64,000 nt of DNA from Pterobdella sp. o SKG-2022 (lineage: Eukaryota; Annelida; Clitellata; Hirudinida; Piscicolidae), in the NCBI GenBank assembly GCA_964035795.1, contig OZ038322.1, positions 18,516,674 through 18,580,673 of the forward strand, read 5' to 3'. The notes below the pieces were generated by a model that had not been told where the DNA came from, did not search any database, and was given only the letters and a program-made list of their open reading frames with translations. Positions 1 through 13,934 of the stretch are shown one piece after another. Position 1 is the first letter of the stretch. Every line of letters begins with the position of its first letter. The position numbers and the translations under genes are program-made.

Positions 1-213
1 GGTGGATAGGAAGGAGTTCGCTGGTTTCTCGAATTCAATAGTTTTTTTTGTTATTGCAAAAGTATTCATAAATGTTAAAATGAATAGATTAGAATTTAAC
101 TTTATTTGAATGTCGCTATTTATATTAATTTATAAAAATTCAACCAGTATGCATATGTAACAGAAACATTTGATGAGATATTCCAATAAAATCGATTATA
201 CACTTATTGACAG

Positions 214-2609
214 GGTTTTAAACCAAGTTCAGGAACGGTACAAGAGTTGACATTCAGGAGTAGCAAGAACATTTGGGGCTACTTCTCAGTCGTTGCCTCT
301 GGAGGTCTGCAATCATCCTTCATTTTGACCCGTTCATAATTGATTCGCTTCGTTTAATTATTCTATAGTTGAAATAGCTTTCTATTTAATTAGAAATGCG
401 TGTTGTTTATTTTTTATGGTATTGATTTAGAATTTATATGAAATTTTGATAAATTATTTCAATATAACTTGAATACATTAAATTATTATACAAAGCATCT
501 TATGAACTTATAATGTTAAGGTCTGCACGAGTTTGCTGACTCACAGTTTGGACATTGTTTTTCATGGGGGGATGACAGAGAATCTGCCAGAGAGTTGGTC
601 TACTTTAACTATTTTTTCATAGTTTCTATCAATCGTATATTTTATAGATGACTAAAATTTTTTAGATGGAGTTCACTTTATAATAATATTGATTAACGAT
701 ACAAAAATTTTTACAACTTTAAAATAAATAACTAACAATATTGTGCTGATCTCAAGGAACATGGTGGTGGCATTGAAAGAGTTGTCGATTAGGGGAGACT
801 TCAGAACAACAGTAGAGTACCTGATCAAACTGATCGAGACTGATCACTTCCAGAACAACCTCTGCGATACAGGCTGGCTTGATAAACTCATCACTGAGAA
901 AGTTCAGGTTGTGTGTATGTACAAGCTTCAAACAGATACATTAGTGCTCAATTTTTAGTTAGATAGTTTAACCCCATAGTTACAGGAACATAAAAAATGT
1001 AAAAATTGATGAGGATAATAAGTTTCTTCGTTTTTCAACTAATTACACTTTTAAAATGAATATTTTATTCCAATCTATATGCTCACAGGCAGAAAAGCCC
1101 GATATAATGTTGGCAGTGATTGTAGGGTCTATGCACGTGGCTGATCAGGTCTGTCAAAATCGTTTGGTGATTCGAATTTTATTCAAAACTATTCGACTTT
1201 TAGAAAGCTTCAATTAAAATGTTCAAAAAATGTTTAGTTTTTATACTATAAAAAGTCACACTTATGAAATCATTTACATTGCTAATGTACAGGTTCTGCT
1301 CTTGAACTTCCAAAACTTCCAATCAACTCTTGAAAGGTGGTTAATGTTTTATTTTTGGTTCAAATCATGTTTAATAAAAATTGAAAATTAGCAATGTTAT
1401 ACTCGCACCACAGAGGGCAAATCTTGCCAGCCAGGTCTCTCAAACACACCATCAATGTTGAACTCATCCATGAAGGAATCAAGTATATTGTTCAGGTGAT
1501 GTTGCAGTGGGTTGTTGCTATGATCACGTGGTGTTGATGTTTGTGGGGTTTTAAACGGGAATGATGGAAAATGTCTCTATATTCACTTTAGCTGTCATAA
1601 ACTTCACTTTTTCAAACACTATAAATTTTTCAAGAAAATACATTAATTATTAATAACTGATGTATACAGGTAGCGAAGGTAAGTCAAATCTCCTATTTCA
1701 TCATAATGAATGGGTCCTTCGTTGAGGCTGAAGCTCATAGGTGGTCTATTTAAGCTTTGCATTAACACATTTGCTATTTAGCTTTAAACGCCGTGTTTAA
1801 ACAACAAGAAAGCATTACTCTAACGAGTGTATTTAAAATTTGAATAAGGTGTACAACATTTCGTAAAACATTCAGTATCAAAGTTTTCATTTTTAAGCTC
1901 AAAACACAATATTTTACCTTCATATCAATATCATTGTTTAAATCCCAAAAAGACTGTCAGACGGAGGCTTGTTGGTGTCGATAGGGGGCCAAAGTTCCAC
2001 CACATACATGAAGGAGGAAACGTCACAGTACCGTATCGTCATCGGCAACAAGACATGCGTCTTCGACAAGGACAATGACCCCACACAACTCAGGTGGCAT
2101 GGCATGCCTTTTTTTAGTTTTATGTATGAGCATAGTTCAAAGATCAGATCGGTGTATCGTAGATGAGAGATTTAAACGCATTCGTTTTTTGTAACTTTGT
2201 TTATAAGCTCTCATATAGTTTATAAGCTTAGTCATATAATAAAACTGATTAGATTTAAAAAATATAGCTGAAAAATGTATTACAAACCATACAAAAAGAA
2301 ACGAATCCACTACAGAATGCCATCGACGGGAAAGTTGGTGGGTTACTTGGTGGAGGAAGGTGGTCATGTGGGTGCAGGGGACTTGTATGCTGAAATCGAG
2401 GTGATGAAGATGATCATGGAGTTAAGGGCTGCCCACAGTGGCAAGTATGTTTGTCTCACTTTTGATACTTTTGTGTTCAATTGTGGTGGTTTTTTTGCAA
2501 CTTGTATCATGCACACAGGATTCATTACGTCAAGAGGCCTGGTGCTTCATTGGATGCTGGCACCATCATCGCCACCCTCCAGCTCGACGACCCTTCCAAA
2601 GTCCAAACG
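214..2609 (+). other. ACC: ACC: end of biotin carboxylase part and biotinyl (BCCP) domain
   Basis: Exons: 214-304, 521-593, 757-907, 1089-1148, 1293-1336, 1414-1495, 1670-1740, 1953-2093, 2316-2444, 2519-2609. The exon at 2316-2444 carries the biotin attachment motif EVMKM; its lysine is biotinylated by holocarboxylase synthetase. The residues around it ([23 protein letters not shown]) are the usual BCCP beta-barrel. The exon at 2444 ends at GTATGT, although a GCAAGT a few bases upstream mimics a GC donor. Confidence 0.95.
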
Positions 2610-5600
2610 GTTTGTAACTCTTCAACCAGTTTCATTTTTCTATCTCTGTCTCACATTACGCTTTTATCATAAAATAATCATTTTTTATGAATAAGCTTAA
2701 TTTAATGTAATGATGATTGATCAGTCAAAAAGATTCGAGGGGCAGTTTCCAAAGACTGACACAGCCATCCACAGAGGAGACAGGCTTCATCAAGTGTTTG
2801 AGCGCTCTGTCAGCTTCTTTAATCACGTCCTTGATGGTAACTTTATTTTTCCTTAACGCTTTAATTGAAGAGTTTTTAATGTTTTCATAAATCATGTTTT
2901 TGTTTGACTTACACATATTTAATTTAAATTCTCTATCTTTATTCATCATGAAATATAAATATGTGATTTTATTATAGTAAATCATATAATCATGAGCTCA
3001 ACCTCATCACATTGAAACCACCACCATGCAGGTTATTGCGTGCCAGACCCATACTTCAAACAGAGGCTCGAGGAGAACATAGAGTTGTTGGCTAAATGCC
3101 TCAAAGATCCCTCCCTTCCTCTTCTCAAGCTTCAGGTGTCTTTTGTTTTTTCAATGGAGATATATACTGTTTAATTAGTTTTTATCATTTTTCCAATCTA
3201 CATATGAAATATTTTCTGATTCAGAAGTTTTTCAAGTTTATATAACGTTAGAGAATTGCTTATTTTACTTACTTTTATTCATCACTATTATCTTCATTGA
3301 ATCATCTTAACGTTCTACAACGAAGCAACCATCAACACAGGAGATAATATCGAGCATATCAGGAAGGATTCCATCGGAAGTTGAGGCATCATTGAGGCAT
3401 TTGATGGTTTCATACAACAGCAACATCACATCTGTCTTGTGTCAGTTCCCTAGCCAACAGGTGGGTGTAGGCTATGGATTTTTGAGTGTTTATTGATGAA
3501 TGGTATGGTTTATTCTATCTGGCTTTTAGGTTTTTGAATTTTTTTGTTGGCTTATTATCATCATTTTTTTTTTATATGACACATTTTAACCATAATCATC
3601 ATCGTTTTATGTCTATTTGCATACTAGCATGGATAGACCAAAAATTGACTAAGGTGGCTGGATCATAATATATTGAAACCACCTACAGATAGCACACACA
3701 ATAGATTCGTACGCTGCAACCCTCACAAAGAAGGCTGACAAGGACAGCTTTTTTATCGCCACCCAGGCTATTGCTGAATTCGTGCAAAAGTACATCGTTA
3801 AAGATTATGATAATATAGAGTTATTTCAAATGAATTTTCATAGATAAAATAAATAAACTATTTTGAATATCAATTTTCATATTAAAATTTTTCCATATAT
3901 TAGGTTACATAATAACATGAAAATTAAAACAATTTTTATCCAAATTTAACAATATAACTAATAATAGGTTCAGAAACGGCTTGAGAGGCCACACAAAGCT
4001 GGTGATTCATGAGTTCATCAAGAAGTACCTGCAGATTGAAAACCATTTCCAACATGGTTCGTGTATTTATGCTTCAGTTATTTTTGGGTCTGATCATGCT
4101 TATAATCATCTTTGTTTTTCTCTCTGTACATTTATGATTTCTTTTAGCGTAATCTTTCTTGATTACTTTCGTCTTTCTTAAATATTTTCTATGGGTTTCA
4201 AATTTTATATATAATAATCTAAAGTAGGTTTTTTAAATATCAATGATTGATCAAAAATTTAACTTATCAAGTTTATTTGAATTTCTATCATGTTCTATTA
4301 TAATATAAGGATAGAACTTGACTGCATTGACGCATGAAGTAGCCCTCTGTGATAAAACTGAACCTCCAATTGGAGGAGATTATTCGTTTGCACTCAAAAA
4401 TAATGAAAACCCACACAGGCTCTTACGACAAGTGTGTGTCGAACCTGCGTTTGAACATCCAAGATGACGTCACGCCTATCATTCTTTCGCACTCTCAAGT
4501 GGCTAAGAAGAATCAGTTCATAATTGCTCTCATAGTGAGTAATATTGGTATGATGAGTGGTTTCTGAAGGTTATTAGCGTTATATTAAAAAAAGTACTAG
4601 TAGTTAAAGTTGGGGTTCCAGTAAGTGGTTAAATAGGTTTGTAATAAATTTTTTTTTAGAAATGATTATAAGTTATTTATGAGGGGTTCTAATGCATAAT
4701 ACAGGACAAGTTCTATAGCAAAGATGCCACAATGACAGAAGACATCCACTCTCTTCTACAAGGGCTCACCCAACTAAACAAGGCTGAAAATGCCAAGGTC
4801 TGTTTATACTTTCATAACATTTAGTGGTTAAATTAGAGATGATTTTGATAGGAAGGCAAAAATGATCATGAAATGGTAAATTAAATAAATCATCACCAGG
4901 TGGCGCTGAGAGCTCGTCAAGTACTTATCTCAGCATATCAAAGTCCTTACGAATTGAGACATAACCAGGTTTGAGGCTGGTTTATTGATATTCATACCAT
5001 TAGCACCATAGAATCCAATGTATCGCATTAACGATGATATATTGATAAAATCACAGGTTGAATCTATATTTCTATCAGCCATTGACACGTTCGACAACAA
5101 TTTCTGCCCTGAAAATCTCAAAGTTTGTATCTCTAGTATTATAATCATCGTGGAATACCCTTTGGAGCTTAACAATATAATTATAAATCGTAACTAATGG
5201 TTACTGAGTTAAATACTATTTCACTAATAACCTGCAAAGAAACTCATAACTTCCGAGACGTCCATTTATGACGTCTTACAAGACTTCTTCTACCATTCCA
5301 ATGACGTGGTGAAACAAGCCGCCCTCGAGGTTTCCATACTGATTATTTAACACCATTATATGGAAGGGCTTTGTAACTTCGGTCTTATGGTTGCTGCTGT
5401 TCTAAACAAAATGAAATTTAAAGTTTAATAAAAGATAATGTTATGAAAAGATAATATTATGTTTTAGAAATCGGAATAGATGTTAATGACTTTTCTCCAG
5501 CATAGTGATATAAACGAACAAATTCAGGTGTACATACAAAGGGCATACACGGCTTATGACATCAGTTACATGCACCAGGTAGATACACAAACAGGACATT

Positions 5601-8600
5601 GTCTCACAGAGTTCATGTTTCTCCTACCCAGTACTCACCCCAACAGGTTATCATGGATTTTTGCTTCTTAATGTATTGTAAGATTTTTATATCTAATTAG
5701 GTCACATAACTTGAATAAGCTAAGGTTATGCACTAAATTTTATCAATAAATAGTAATGTTAGACATCAGTTGTTACTAATATTGATATCCAAAAATATCA
5801 ATTGAACAGACTCATTCAGCGGAAAAACAGTTTGACACTCACCGACCCAAACCTGGTTCAACCCACCCCCGACAACAATAACAAAAAACCTGCCCTTGAC
5901 CCACTTCCTAGGGTGGCCAGTTTCTCTGATGATACAATTGTTCTAAGTGCCTTCAACACTGTTGCTCAGTGCCACCGCATGGGTGTCATGGCTGCCTTCC
6001 CGTCATTCTCTGACTTCGTCAGGTTATTATCATCATCTTCATAAAGCTTTTGATTTTTGAGGTTTTTCATTAATCTCTTGGCTGTGTGATTTGATGTTTT
6101 TTCTAGAAAGGTTTAATTATATGCTGATAAATTATTAAATTTGTTACATGCTGTCCAGTTATAGATTGCCAAGAGCAAAATTTATTCTTTTGCAGTTGCT
6201 TCCCCTTCATGATGGAGCGTTTCAGGTCTCCATCCAAGGCATTCGAAGTGTGCTCCATTGAAGCTGTATGTCTTTTGCATCTATCATTCTTATCCCTTTA
6301 ATTGATCTTATACATTTGTTTAACTAACGCCGATTTTTTTTCTTCTCTGAATCTTTCCGTTTTAAAATCTTTTAAAATAAAACGCATTATTTTAATATTT
6401 GTTTTTCCTGTTTGTTTTTTAAGTATATGTTTTTATAATTTCACATCAGTTTTTTTCGCAAAGCACATTAAATTCATTTAACACTTCTGTCCACCTATAA
6501 ATCAACAGAGACAGGTTTCAGAGCCCATCCACATCGTCAACATCGCCATAAGATACAACATCAAAGAGGATGATGAGTCATATGCTTTAGTTTTTAACCG
6601 GTTTTGCATGGAAAAGGTAATGTTATGATTTTAAGCAAGTAAATTAAAAAACATTTGAATTAATACTATTTATAAATTATTTATTTGTCATTTAGAAATA
6701 TAATTAACTAGTTTTCAAGATTTTTAGTATTTATTTGTATGGCTATTCCACAATGCTAATAACTCTGAACTGTTGAACAGAGGCAGGAGTTGGCGTTGTA
6801 TGGCATCAGAAGAATCACCTTCCTGGTGCTGCATCGCAGAGAGTTTCCCAAGTACTTCACCTACCGCAGCAAGAAACAGGTTTGCAACTATTGACATAAT
6901 TTAAATTTGATAATATATTACTCAAATTAATTGAAAATAATCTGAACTTGTTAATTTTTTTATGTAATTTAAGATAATTTTTTTCAAAGACTTACTCGTA
7001 AGTATTTAACAAACCTATGTACTCATATGAAATAGCAATACAATTAACTGGCCTTTTTTGTGTCAAGTTCGCAGAGGACCGGATATACAGGCACCTGGAG
7101 CCAGCTCTGGCCTTCCAGCTTGAGATCAATCGCATGAACAACTTTGAACTTGAGGCTATCCCCATTGCCAACCACCGCATGCACTTGTACCTCGGCAAGG
7201 CTAAGGTGCGGTTTAGAAGAGTTTCAGATTATTTTTAGTTTGAAGGCTTATCAGAAAAGATTTTAGAGTAAAATCTTTTAGGCTTAATGTATAATAATAG
7301 GATAAAATTTTATAATTTTAATTTTTTAAATTTTATAGTTAAACTTCAAAAAAATTTCAAAATATTTTATCACAAAAAATTGTTCATCATCATCACAACA
7401 GCAATCTACAAAAGGCCAAGTGGTAACAGACTATCGCTTCTTCGTGAGATCGATCATCAGGCATTCAGACTTGGTGACAAAGGAAGCCTCGTTTGAGTAC
7501 CTAAGGAATGAGGGGGAGAGAACCCTGCTTGAAGCCATGGACGCCATTGAAGTCGCATCATCCCACCACCAGGTTCTCTAGGCTCTGGTACCATGCCACT
7601 GGACTGTTGTTTCAATATGCTTGTAATTTTGAAAGTGTTGAATTATTTTTGAAGTAGTGTTTTTACTATGTATTTTTATGGAACAGACCAAGAAAACAGA
7701 CTGTAACCACATCTTTTTGAACTTCGTACCAACCCTCACATTGTCTGACCTCGCTAAGGTGCGTCTGTTTTGAACAATTTCAATGATCTTATCAAGACTT
7801 ATCTTTAATTATTTGAAATGAATGTTTTTATTTTATTTATTTTCATTTAATCATCAATTTTCAAGAAAGTTTTGTGTTACAATCGATACTTTTGGCTCAA
7901 ATTATTAGTAAAATGCCTGAAACATCACATTAGTTGGAAGACACAGTGAGAACCATGGTGATGAAGTATGGAAGCAGAATTTGGAAGCTGAGGGTGATGC
8001 AATCTGAAATTAAAATGACCATCAAGTGAGCTTCATTAGAGATTATTATTATTCACATATTTATTACGTTTTGATCACTTTTTTTTAGTAATTTTTTGTG
8101 GTTGTTATCAAGATAGTAAAATCTTTTTACATAATCATTGACTTAGATTTTTTAATTTAAAAAAAATGTATACTTAAATAATTTCTAAAAAATTACGTCT
8201 ATTTTTAATTTTGATATTTATCCATGTGGTTATTAAAAATTCATTCAATTTTATTATCGATAAACTCCAATTAAAATACAAAAAATTACAGATTAGTCAA
8301 CAGCAGCACGAGAATACCAATTCGTTTGTATTTGAGTAGTGAGAGTGGTTACTACTTAGAGATTTCAATGTACAAAGAGGTGCTCGATGAGAGAATGGGA
8401 CAGGTTTGTTACATAATTTCATGTCCATGTAAGGTTCAAAACTTGCTATGTATCTTTTCTGTCGTTTAGTGTGCTTACGTTCTCATAGACGTTTGGTTAT
8501 GTAATAAGCCAACGTTCGATAATGCGGATATGAGCTAGTGAAATTTATTCCAATTTGTGCGAATATATTTGATAGATTTATTTTTTACGAAAAGCTTTTA

Positions 8601-11600
8601 CCAAGTGAATTAGTTGTAGTGCTCGTTGGTTGAATTATTAACATAGGTAACAACTTTTTGCATTCATAATTAGCTTAGAAGATTTTTTCATTTTCAATTT
8701 GCGTGAAGATGTTTTGACTGATAAAAATAACTAAAAGATTCTTACAATCCTATTATTTAACATATAAATGATCATTATTAAAGATTAAGTATGAGGCTTA
8801 TGGATCGAAGCAAGGCCCTCTGCACGGCATGCTACTCAGCACACCATACGTCACCAAGGATCATCTGCAACTTAAGCGATTCCAGGCTCAAACCAACGGC
8901 ACTACTTACATCTATGACTTCCTTGAAATGTTCAGACAAGCGTTATTATCAATATGGCGGGAGAAGAAGATGCGTTCATCGAACCCCACCTTCGACATGC
9001 CAGCCCAAGTGCTCACCACCTCTGAGTTGGTGCTCGACTCCTCCCAACAACTCGTGCGTATGAACAGGCTTCCCGGTGAAAATAAGGTTTGTTTAGACTT
9101 TTAAAGGATACTATCTTTAGTTTTAAAATTATTTTCTGTGTGAAACTGATTTCTATATTTAATTTCTACCATCATCTCTGGTTAAAGCACATGCCACTGA
9201 CCTCCCAGGTGGGCATGGTGGCATGGCAGATGACCATGAACACTCCTGAGTTCCCAGAAGGAAGGCAAGTGATTGTCATTGGAAACGACATCACCTTCAA
9301 GATCGGGTCTTTCGGACCTGGAGAAGACGCCCTTTTCCACGTTAAAAGCTTTTAATATTCATTCATTGTTATGATTGTTTTAATTGTTTGTCTTCATTTG
9401 AAAATCTCTGTTCATATTATTTCAATGCAAAACCAAACACTGTACAGAGGGCTATGCAGCTGGCTCGCAATTTGAAGATTCCTTGCATCTACTTGTCAGC
9501 CAACTCTGGGGCCAGGATTGGACTTGCGGAGGAAATCAAGCAACTCTTCAAAATTGCTTGGGTCAACCCTTCAGATCCCGATAAGGTATGATGAGGATTT
9601 CAACTTATAAGTTTGTTTCTTCAGTGACTTTGTATTTTGCTTTTGAGTCATTTGCTGTTTTAAGCCGAATTTTAAAACTTGTTTCACAACTACTATTACG
9701 AAGAAATATTTGAATGGTTTCATTACAGGGTTTCAAGTACATCTACTTGACTCCTGACGAGTACAAGAAAGTTAGTGCACAGAACTCTATAAAAGCGGAG
9801 TTGATTGAGGACGATGGTGAAACAAGATACAAGATCACCACTATCATCGGTAAGTTCACTTTTTTCAAAAAATCACAGCTTAAATTCATCAAATATTTAT
9901 ATATTTTCTATATATAGGTAAAGAAGATGGTATAGGTGTGGAGTGTTTAATGGGGTCTGGGTTGATAGCTGGCGAAATGTCGGCAGCATTTTCAGAGATT
10001 GTCACCATGAGTTTAGTGTCATGCAGAGCTGTGGGTATTGGAGCCTACTTGGTGAGGCTGGGTCATAGAGTGGTGCAAGTGGAAAATTCACACATTATCC
10101 TCACTGGGGCTGGAGCACTCAACAAGGTGATAATGAGTTTTGCATTTATTATAAAAAGGGATTCTTTACTAACATATAAATGTCTTGCTTCACGACGCTC
10201 TTTAAAGATTTCAAAAGTGCTGTATAAAAGGATTATTAGTTTTTATTAGCGTTGCTTTCATTAAGAACTATATGTTAAAGTGAAATATCTAATTTTACTT
10301 GAGCATCTACTGTTTCCCCCAAAGGTGTTGGGAAGAGAAGTGTATACAAGCAACAACCAGATAGGGGGAATCCAGATAATGTACAGCAATGGAGTATCAC
10401 ATTCAGTGTCTTCCGATGACTACAATGGTGTGCTCACCATGCTTAAGTGGCTCTCATATGTTCCTAAGGTGCTTACCTTGCGTGGTTTTGTTAAAATTAC
10501 ATGTTTTATCAATGGTTATGCATAATTATCCCATTTTCTTTTTTCATCTATGGTATAAAAAATTTTGTCTAGTTTGCTTCATGCATAAATATTTCCAATA
10601 TTTAAAGTGCACCCACCCTTTTTTCAGCACAGAGACGGCCCATCAGCCCTGTTGGAAACTGAAGACCCAGTTGAGAGGGATGTGCTCTTTCAGCCAACCA
10701 AGACCCCTTACGACCCTAGGCTGATGCTATCAGGCAGATACAACCCTGAGAACTTTGAAGAGTGGCAGGGAGGTTTTTTTGACAAGGATTCGTGGAATGA
10801 AATCATGGCTCCATGGGCGCAAACTGTGATCTGTGGCAGAGCTCGCTTGGGAGGCATTCCTGTTGGAGTGATCTGCACTGAGACCCGCACTATTGAGATG
10901 ACTGTGCCTGCAGACCCTGCCAACCTCGAGTCTCAAGTCAAGGTTTTCCTCACGTTCTTTTATTATTTAAAATTTTTTTCTTATAATTATCAAACAATAT
11001 ACAAAAAAATCTGTTATATATTTTTTAGCACTAATAAAATTCACATTATTATTTAGTTATTCCTTCCTTGTAGACCCAATTTTCATCAGTATATTGTCTC
11101 GTTCAGCTTAATGAACACACTGCCATAACAAAACACCAGGTGACTCCGCAAGCAGGTCAAGTATGGTTCCCAGACTCTTCATTCAAAACTGCTCAAGCCA
11201 TCAGCTACTTCCATAAGGAACAACTGCCACTCATCATCTTCGCCAATTGGAGGGGCTTCTCTGGAGGAATGAAAGGTGATTTTCAACATTCATGATTAAC
11301 TTCAAACTCATGATAGCCTTCTTGTATTGGCAATGATGGTATTTATATACTTGTAATAAAATACTCTGAGTATCGTATTAGTATGATATTTTTACTTCTT
11401 CTTCATATTGTATATATCTTGATGTATGCTTATATTCATTTATAATATGAATTATGTAAGCAAATTTCTTGGATTTTTATTATTCGTAGCATTGTAATAT
11501 TCATTCATGACAAAACCTCGTTAACACCTACGAACGACAATCCACCACAGACATGTTTGATATGATTCTCAAGTTCGGGGCCAACATTGTCGATGGTCTT

Positions 11601-13766
11601 AGGGAGTACAGGAAGCCAGTGATCATCTACATTCCACCTAATGCTGAACTCAGAGGCGGGGCTTGGGCCGTGCTTGATACTAAAATTAACCCTGAATACA
11701 TCGAGCTGTATGCAGATAAAGAAGCTAGGTGGGGTTTTGGTTATTTCTTCTTCTACATTTCAAATATAGCTTTTTAAGAGAGTTATATTAATGAAAAATC
11801 TTCAAAATTTTTTTTTTCATTATAATATGTATAATACGGCAATGTATTCAATCTTTCTTATGTACAAACAGAGGTGGCATATTGGAGGCGGAAGGCACAG
11901 TGGAAATAAAGTTCCGCTACAAGGACCTCAGCAAGCTAATGCATCGGGTTGATGAAGAGTGTGCTTCCTTGCTCAAGAAACTTGAGCAAGAAACCAAGGT
12001 TTCAAAATGATTACTGTATTTTATAATTTTTCATATTTAACTACACGGTGTTTTAAATTTTTGATGTTTATGCTATGTGATCTTCGTTGGTGATAATTTG
12101 AACTTGATGAAGTATTCAACCGTTTTGCATGTTTGTAATAGAAGGTATATAAAATACTTGAAGGCACAAGAGAAGACCAGACTTGAGACTTTATTGAGGG
12201 AAAGAGAAAACAAACTCACTCCCATGTACCGACAGGTGGATACTCCTAACATTCCATACTATTCATTAAACGATAATTATTAAATCAAGCTATTTATTTA
12301 ATGGTTCTTATCCTTGCTAAGAAAAACAGTTTATTCAATGAATTATTAATTATTTGCTTTATGAGCTTTAATGATAGACATGTCACAATGGTGAACCACA
12401 GGTGGCTGTGATGTTTGCAGACCTACACGACACTGCCACGAGAATGCATGAGAAAGGATGTGTGCATGTGAGTGCGTGCATTATTAAGAAATGCATTATA
12501 TCTTTCAGTAATTTGGACTATCTCTTATGAGTTTAATCATTAAGTTATTTTGTCAGGTCTGTATTTCTACAATATCAACTATTAAATAGTGTGAAACCAA
12601 CTTTCAACAAACTTTGAGGAAAAAATTTAAAACCCAAATATTGAAAACACGTCGATGTTTTAAAAGGAGATCCTGGAGTGGCGATCAAGCAGGAAGGTGC
12701 TGTATTGGCGTTTGAGACGGCTGATGCTGGAGGAGGAGGCGAAACAGAAAGTGAAGCAGGTGGATGATTCACTGAGTGGTGTGCAAATCAAATCAATGCT
12801 TTCTCGCTGGTTCGTCGAAAGTGTCGGTGCGCATAAGGTGAGTGGTATGGTGTGTTAGGGTTTCGACGTAATGAAGATGGTTTTGTGATCATAATTTTAT
12901 CTAGGTTTTGACAGTGTGATTGTGTCTCAGTATTCGTAATATAGGTGATAAAACAAAAACGTTAACATAATTTCATTGTTTCAAAAACATGGTGGCATGG
13001 AAACGATGTAGAAACCAAGAAGTATAAGAATCATTGTAGCTTATGATAATTTCTTATTCTTATTGTAGTTTGTTATTTCTCAACATCATCGCTACAGAGC
13101 TACTTATGGGACGACAACAGAGCCGTGGTGGAGTGGTTGAAGGAACAACTGGATGACAGAAGTGACTCATCTCTCATTCGGGATAACCTCTTGTCACTCA
13201 AAAGAGACAAATTGGCCCGGCTAATGAAAAGGTTGTTTTTGTAATACTTATATCGTTATATTTTTTTGTTAAGTTCGTGTTATAAATTTGTCGGCTCCTA
13301 TACCTCAGTGGTTATACATTAGACTAATTATCTAAAGACACCGGGTTCGATCCCGCGTGGGTCGACACTCAGTAGTTCACATAGAGTAGTGCCCTGTGGA
13401 AGCAATCGGGCAACCAAAACCCCAAATAGGGGCGATCAAATGATCGCATATTTAAAAAAATTTAGTAGTCATTTTAGTACATTTCATTTTTTATGGTAAA
13501 TATTATTTGGATGTTGTTGACTTGATTTATTTTAACTATTCTAAAATGTATAATTTTTATATTCGTTATATTAATCATGAATTTTTTCACTTTTATGTAC
13601 AAGTCATTCACATCCTCAAAATCCACGCAGCACAATCAAGGAGAATGGGGACGTTGCTATGGATTTATTATCATTCTTATTACAAGATCTCTCAGCCAAT
13701 CAAAAACGAGATCTTTCAAAACTATTATCATCATCGGAAATTGACATTCCAAAAAATAATTCATAA
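214..13766 (+). CDS. ACC: Acetyl-CoA carboxylase, C-terminal 45 exons (5' end of gene outside window)
   Basis: Biotin-dependent enzyme that carboxylates acetyl-CoA to malonyl-CoA, the committed step of fatty-acid synthesis, normally cytosolic or on the outer mitochondrial membrane. The 45 exons translate without an internal stop and follow the animal ACC order: end of the biotin carboxylase part, BCCP, long central region, carboxyltransferase. The first visible exon reads [12 protein letters not shown] and the last ends IPKNNS followed by TAA at 13764-13766. Exon phases agree at every junction I checked. The one unclear acceptor is at the exon ending 12235, which probably starts at 12113 but might start nearer 12150. 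The start codon and most of the ATP-grasp biotin carboxylase domain lie upstream; bases 1-213 look like intron. Coding exons are clearly richer in G+C than the introns. Family assignment is certain; ACC1 versus ACC2 cannot be decided without the N-terminus. Confidence 0.97.
2725..8403 (+). other. ACC: ACC: central (regulatory/scaffold) region
   Basis: Exons: 2725-2836, 3032-3135, 3341-3460, 3689-3789, 3968-4056, 4419-4534, 4705-4797, 4900-4968, 5057-5122, 5240-5329, 5528-5646, 5810-6022, 6196-6265, 6509-6616, 6781-6879, 7068-7205, 7402-7572, 7687-7758, 7934-8025, 8292-8403. The central region is specific to eukaryotic ACC and positions the BCCP arm between the two active sites. Recognisable conserved blocks are [34 protein letters not shown] and [14 protein letters not shown]. 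Relative to remembered vertebrate ACC, about 17-18 residues are missing before [10 protein letters not shown] (exon 6781-6879). Confidence 0.93.
8790..13766 (+). other. ACC: ACC: carboxyltransferase domain and C-terminus
   Basis: Exons: 8790-9086, 9209-9340, 9448-9585, 9729-9849, 9918-10126, 10325-10468, 10628-10942, 11140-11275, 11551-11728, 11872-11998, about 12113-12235, 12402-12467, 12667-12837, 13098-13231, 13631-13766. The carboxyltransferase moves CO2 from carboxybiotin to acetyl-CoA. The conserved N-lobe block [13 protein letters not shown] and C-lobe block [12 protein letters not shown] are intact; each contains an arginine that in yeast ACC contacts the substrate carboxyl. [14 protein letters not shown] and [11 protein letters not shown] are also intact. 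The last exon is short and lies beyond a SINE-bearing intron. Confidence 0.95.
13292..13456 (+). mobile_element. tRNA-derived SINE in the last ACC intron
   Basis: A tRNA-like head covers about 13292-13365, with an A-box-like TACCTCAGTGG and a B box GGTTCGATCCC. A 5-bp anticodon stem (TTAGA/TCTAA) encloses the loop CTAATTA, which would read as an AAT (Ile) anticodon. An unrelated body of about 90 bp follows, ending in an A-rich tail. The acceptor stem pairs poorly, so this is a SINE head rather than a working tRNA gene. Its body differs from that of the SINE at 16345-16524. Confidence 0.6.
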
Positions 13767-13928
13767 TAATATCCAATGTATTATCATCCATCTTGTATAT
13801 GTACATTTATTTTATGTTCTCACCTAATGAATGACTGTATAGTTGATGTATATAACCATATATAAATAGTGACTCTAAGCATGTTCACTATTAAGAAAGG
13901 GCCTATCATCATAATCTTAACGGTAAGG

Positions 13929-13934
13929 AATAAA
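13929..13934 (+). promoter_or_regulatory. Candidate ACC polyadenylation signal (AATAAA)
   Basis: First canonical AATAAA after the ACC stop, 163 bp downstream. It fits the end of the transcript, but such hexamers are common by chance in this A+T-rich DNA. Confidence 0.4.

Noticed and set aside
304..757. Apparent non-canonical splice sites at the first two ACC introns
   Set aside because: After shifting the boundary by a base or more, both are ordinary GT-AG and give residues matching ACC (GGLHEF and RENMVVALK).
2438..2446. GC-AG donor (GCAAGT) in the BCCP exon
   Set aside because: A GTATGT donor three bases further keeps the frame and gives SGKIHYVKR, matching the family.
13292..13365. Possible functional tRNA-Ile (AAT) gene
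   Set aside because: The acceptor stem pairs poorly, it is joined to a SINE body, and similar heads recur elsewhere in the window.
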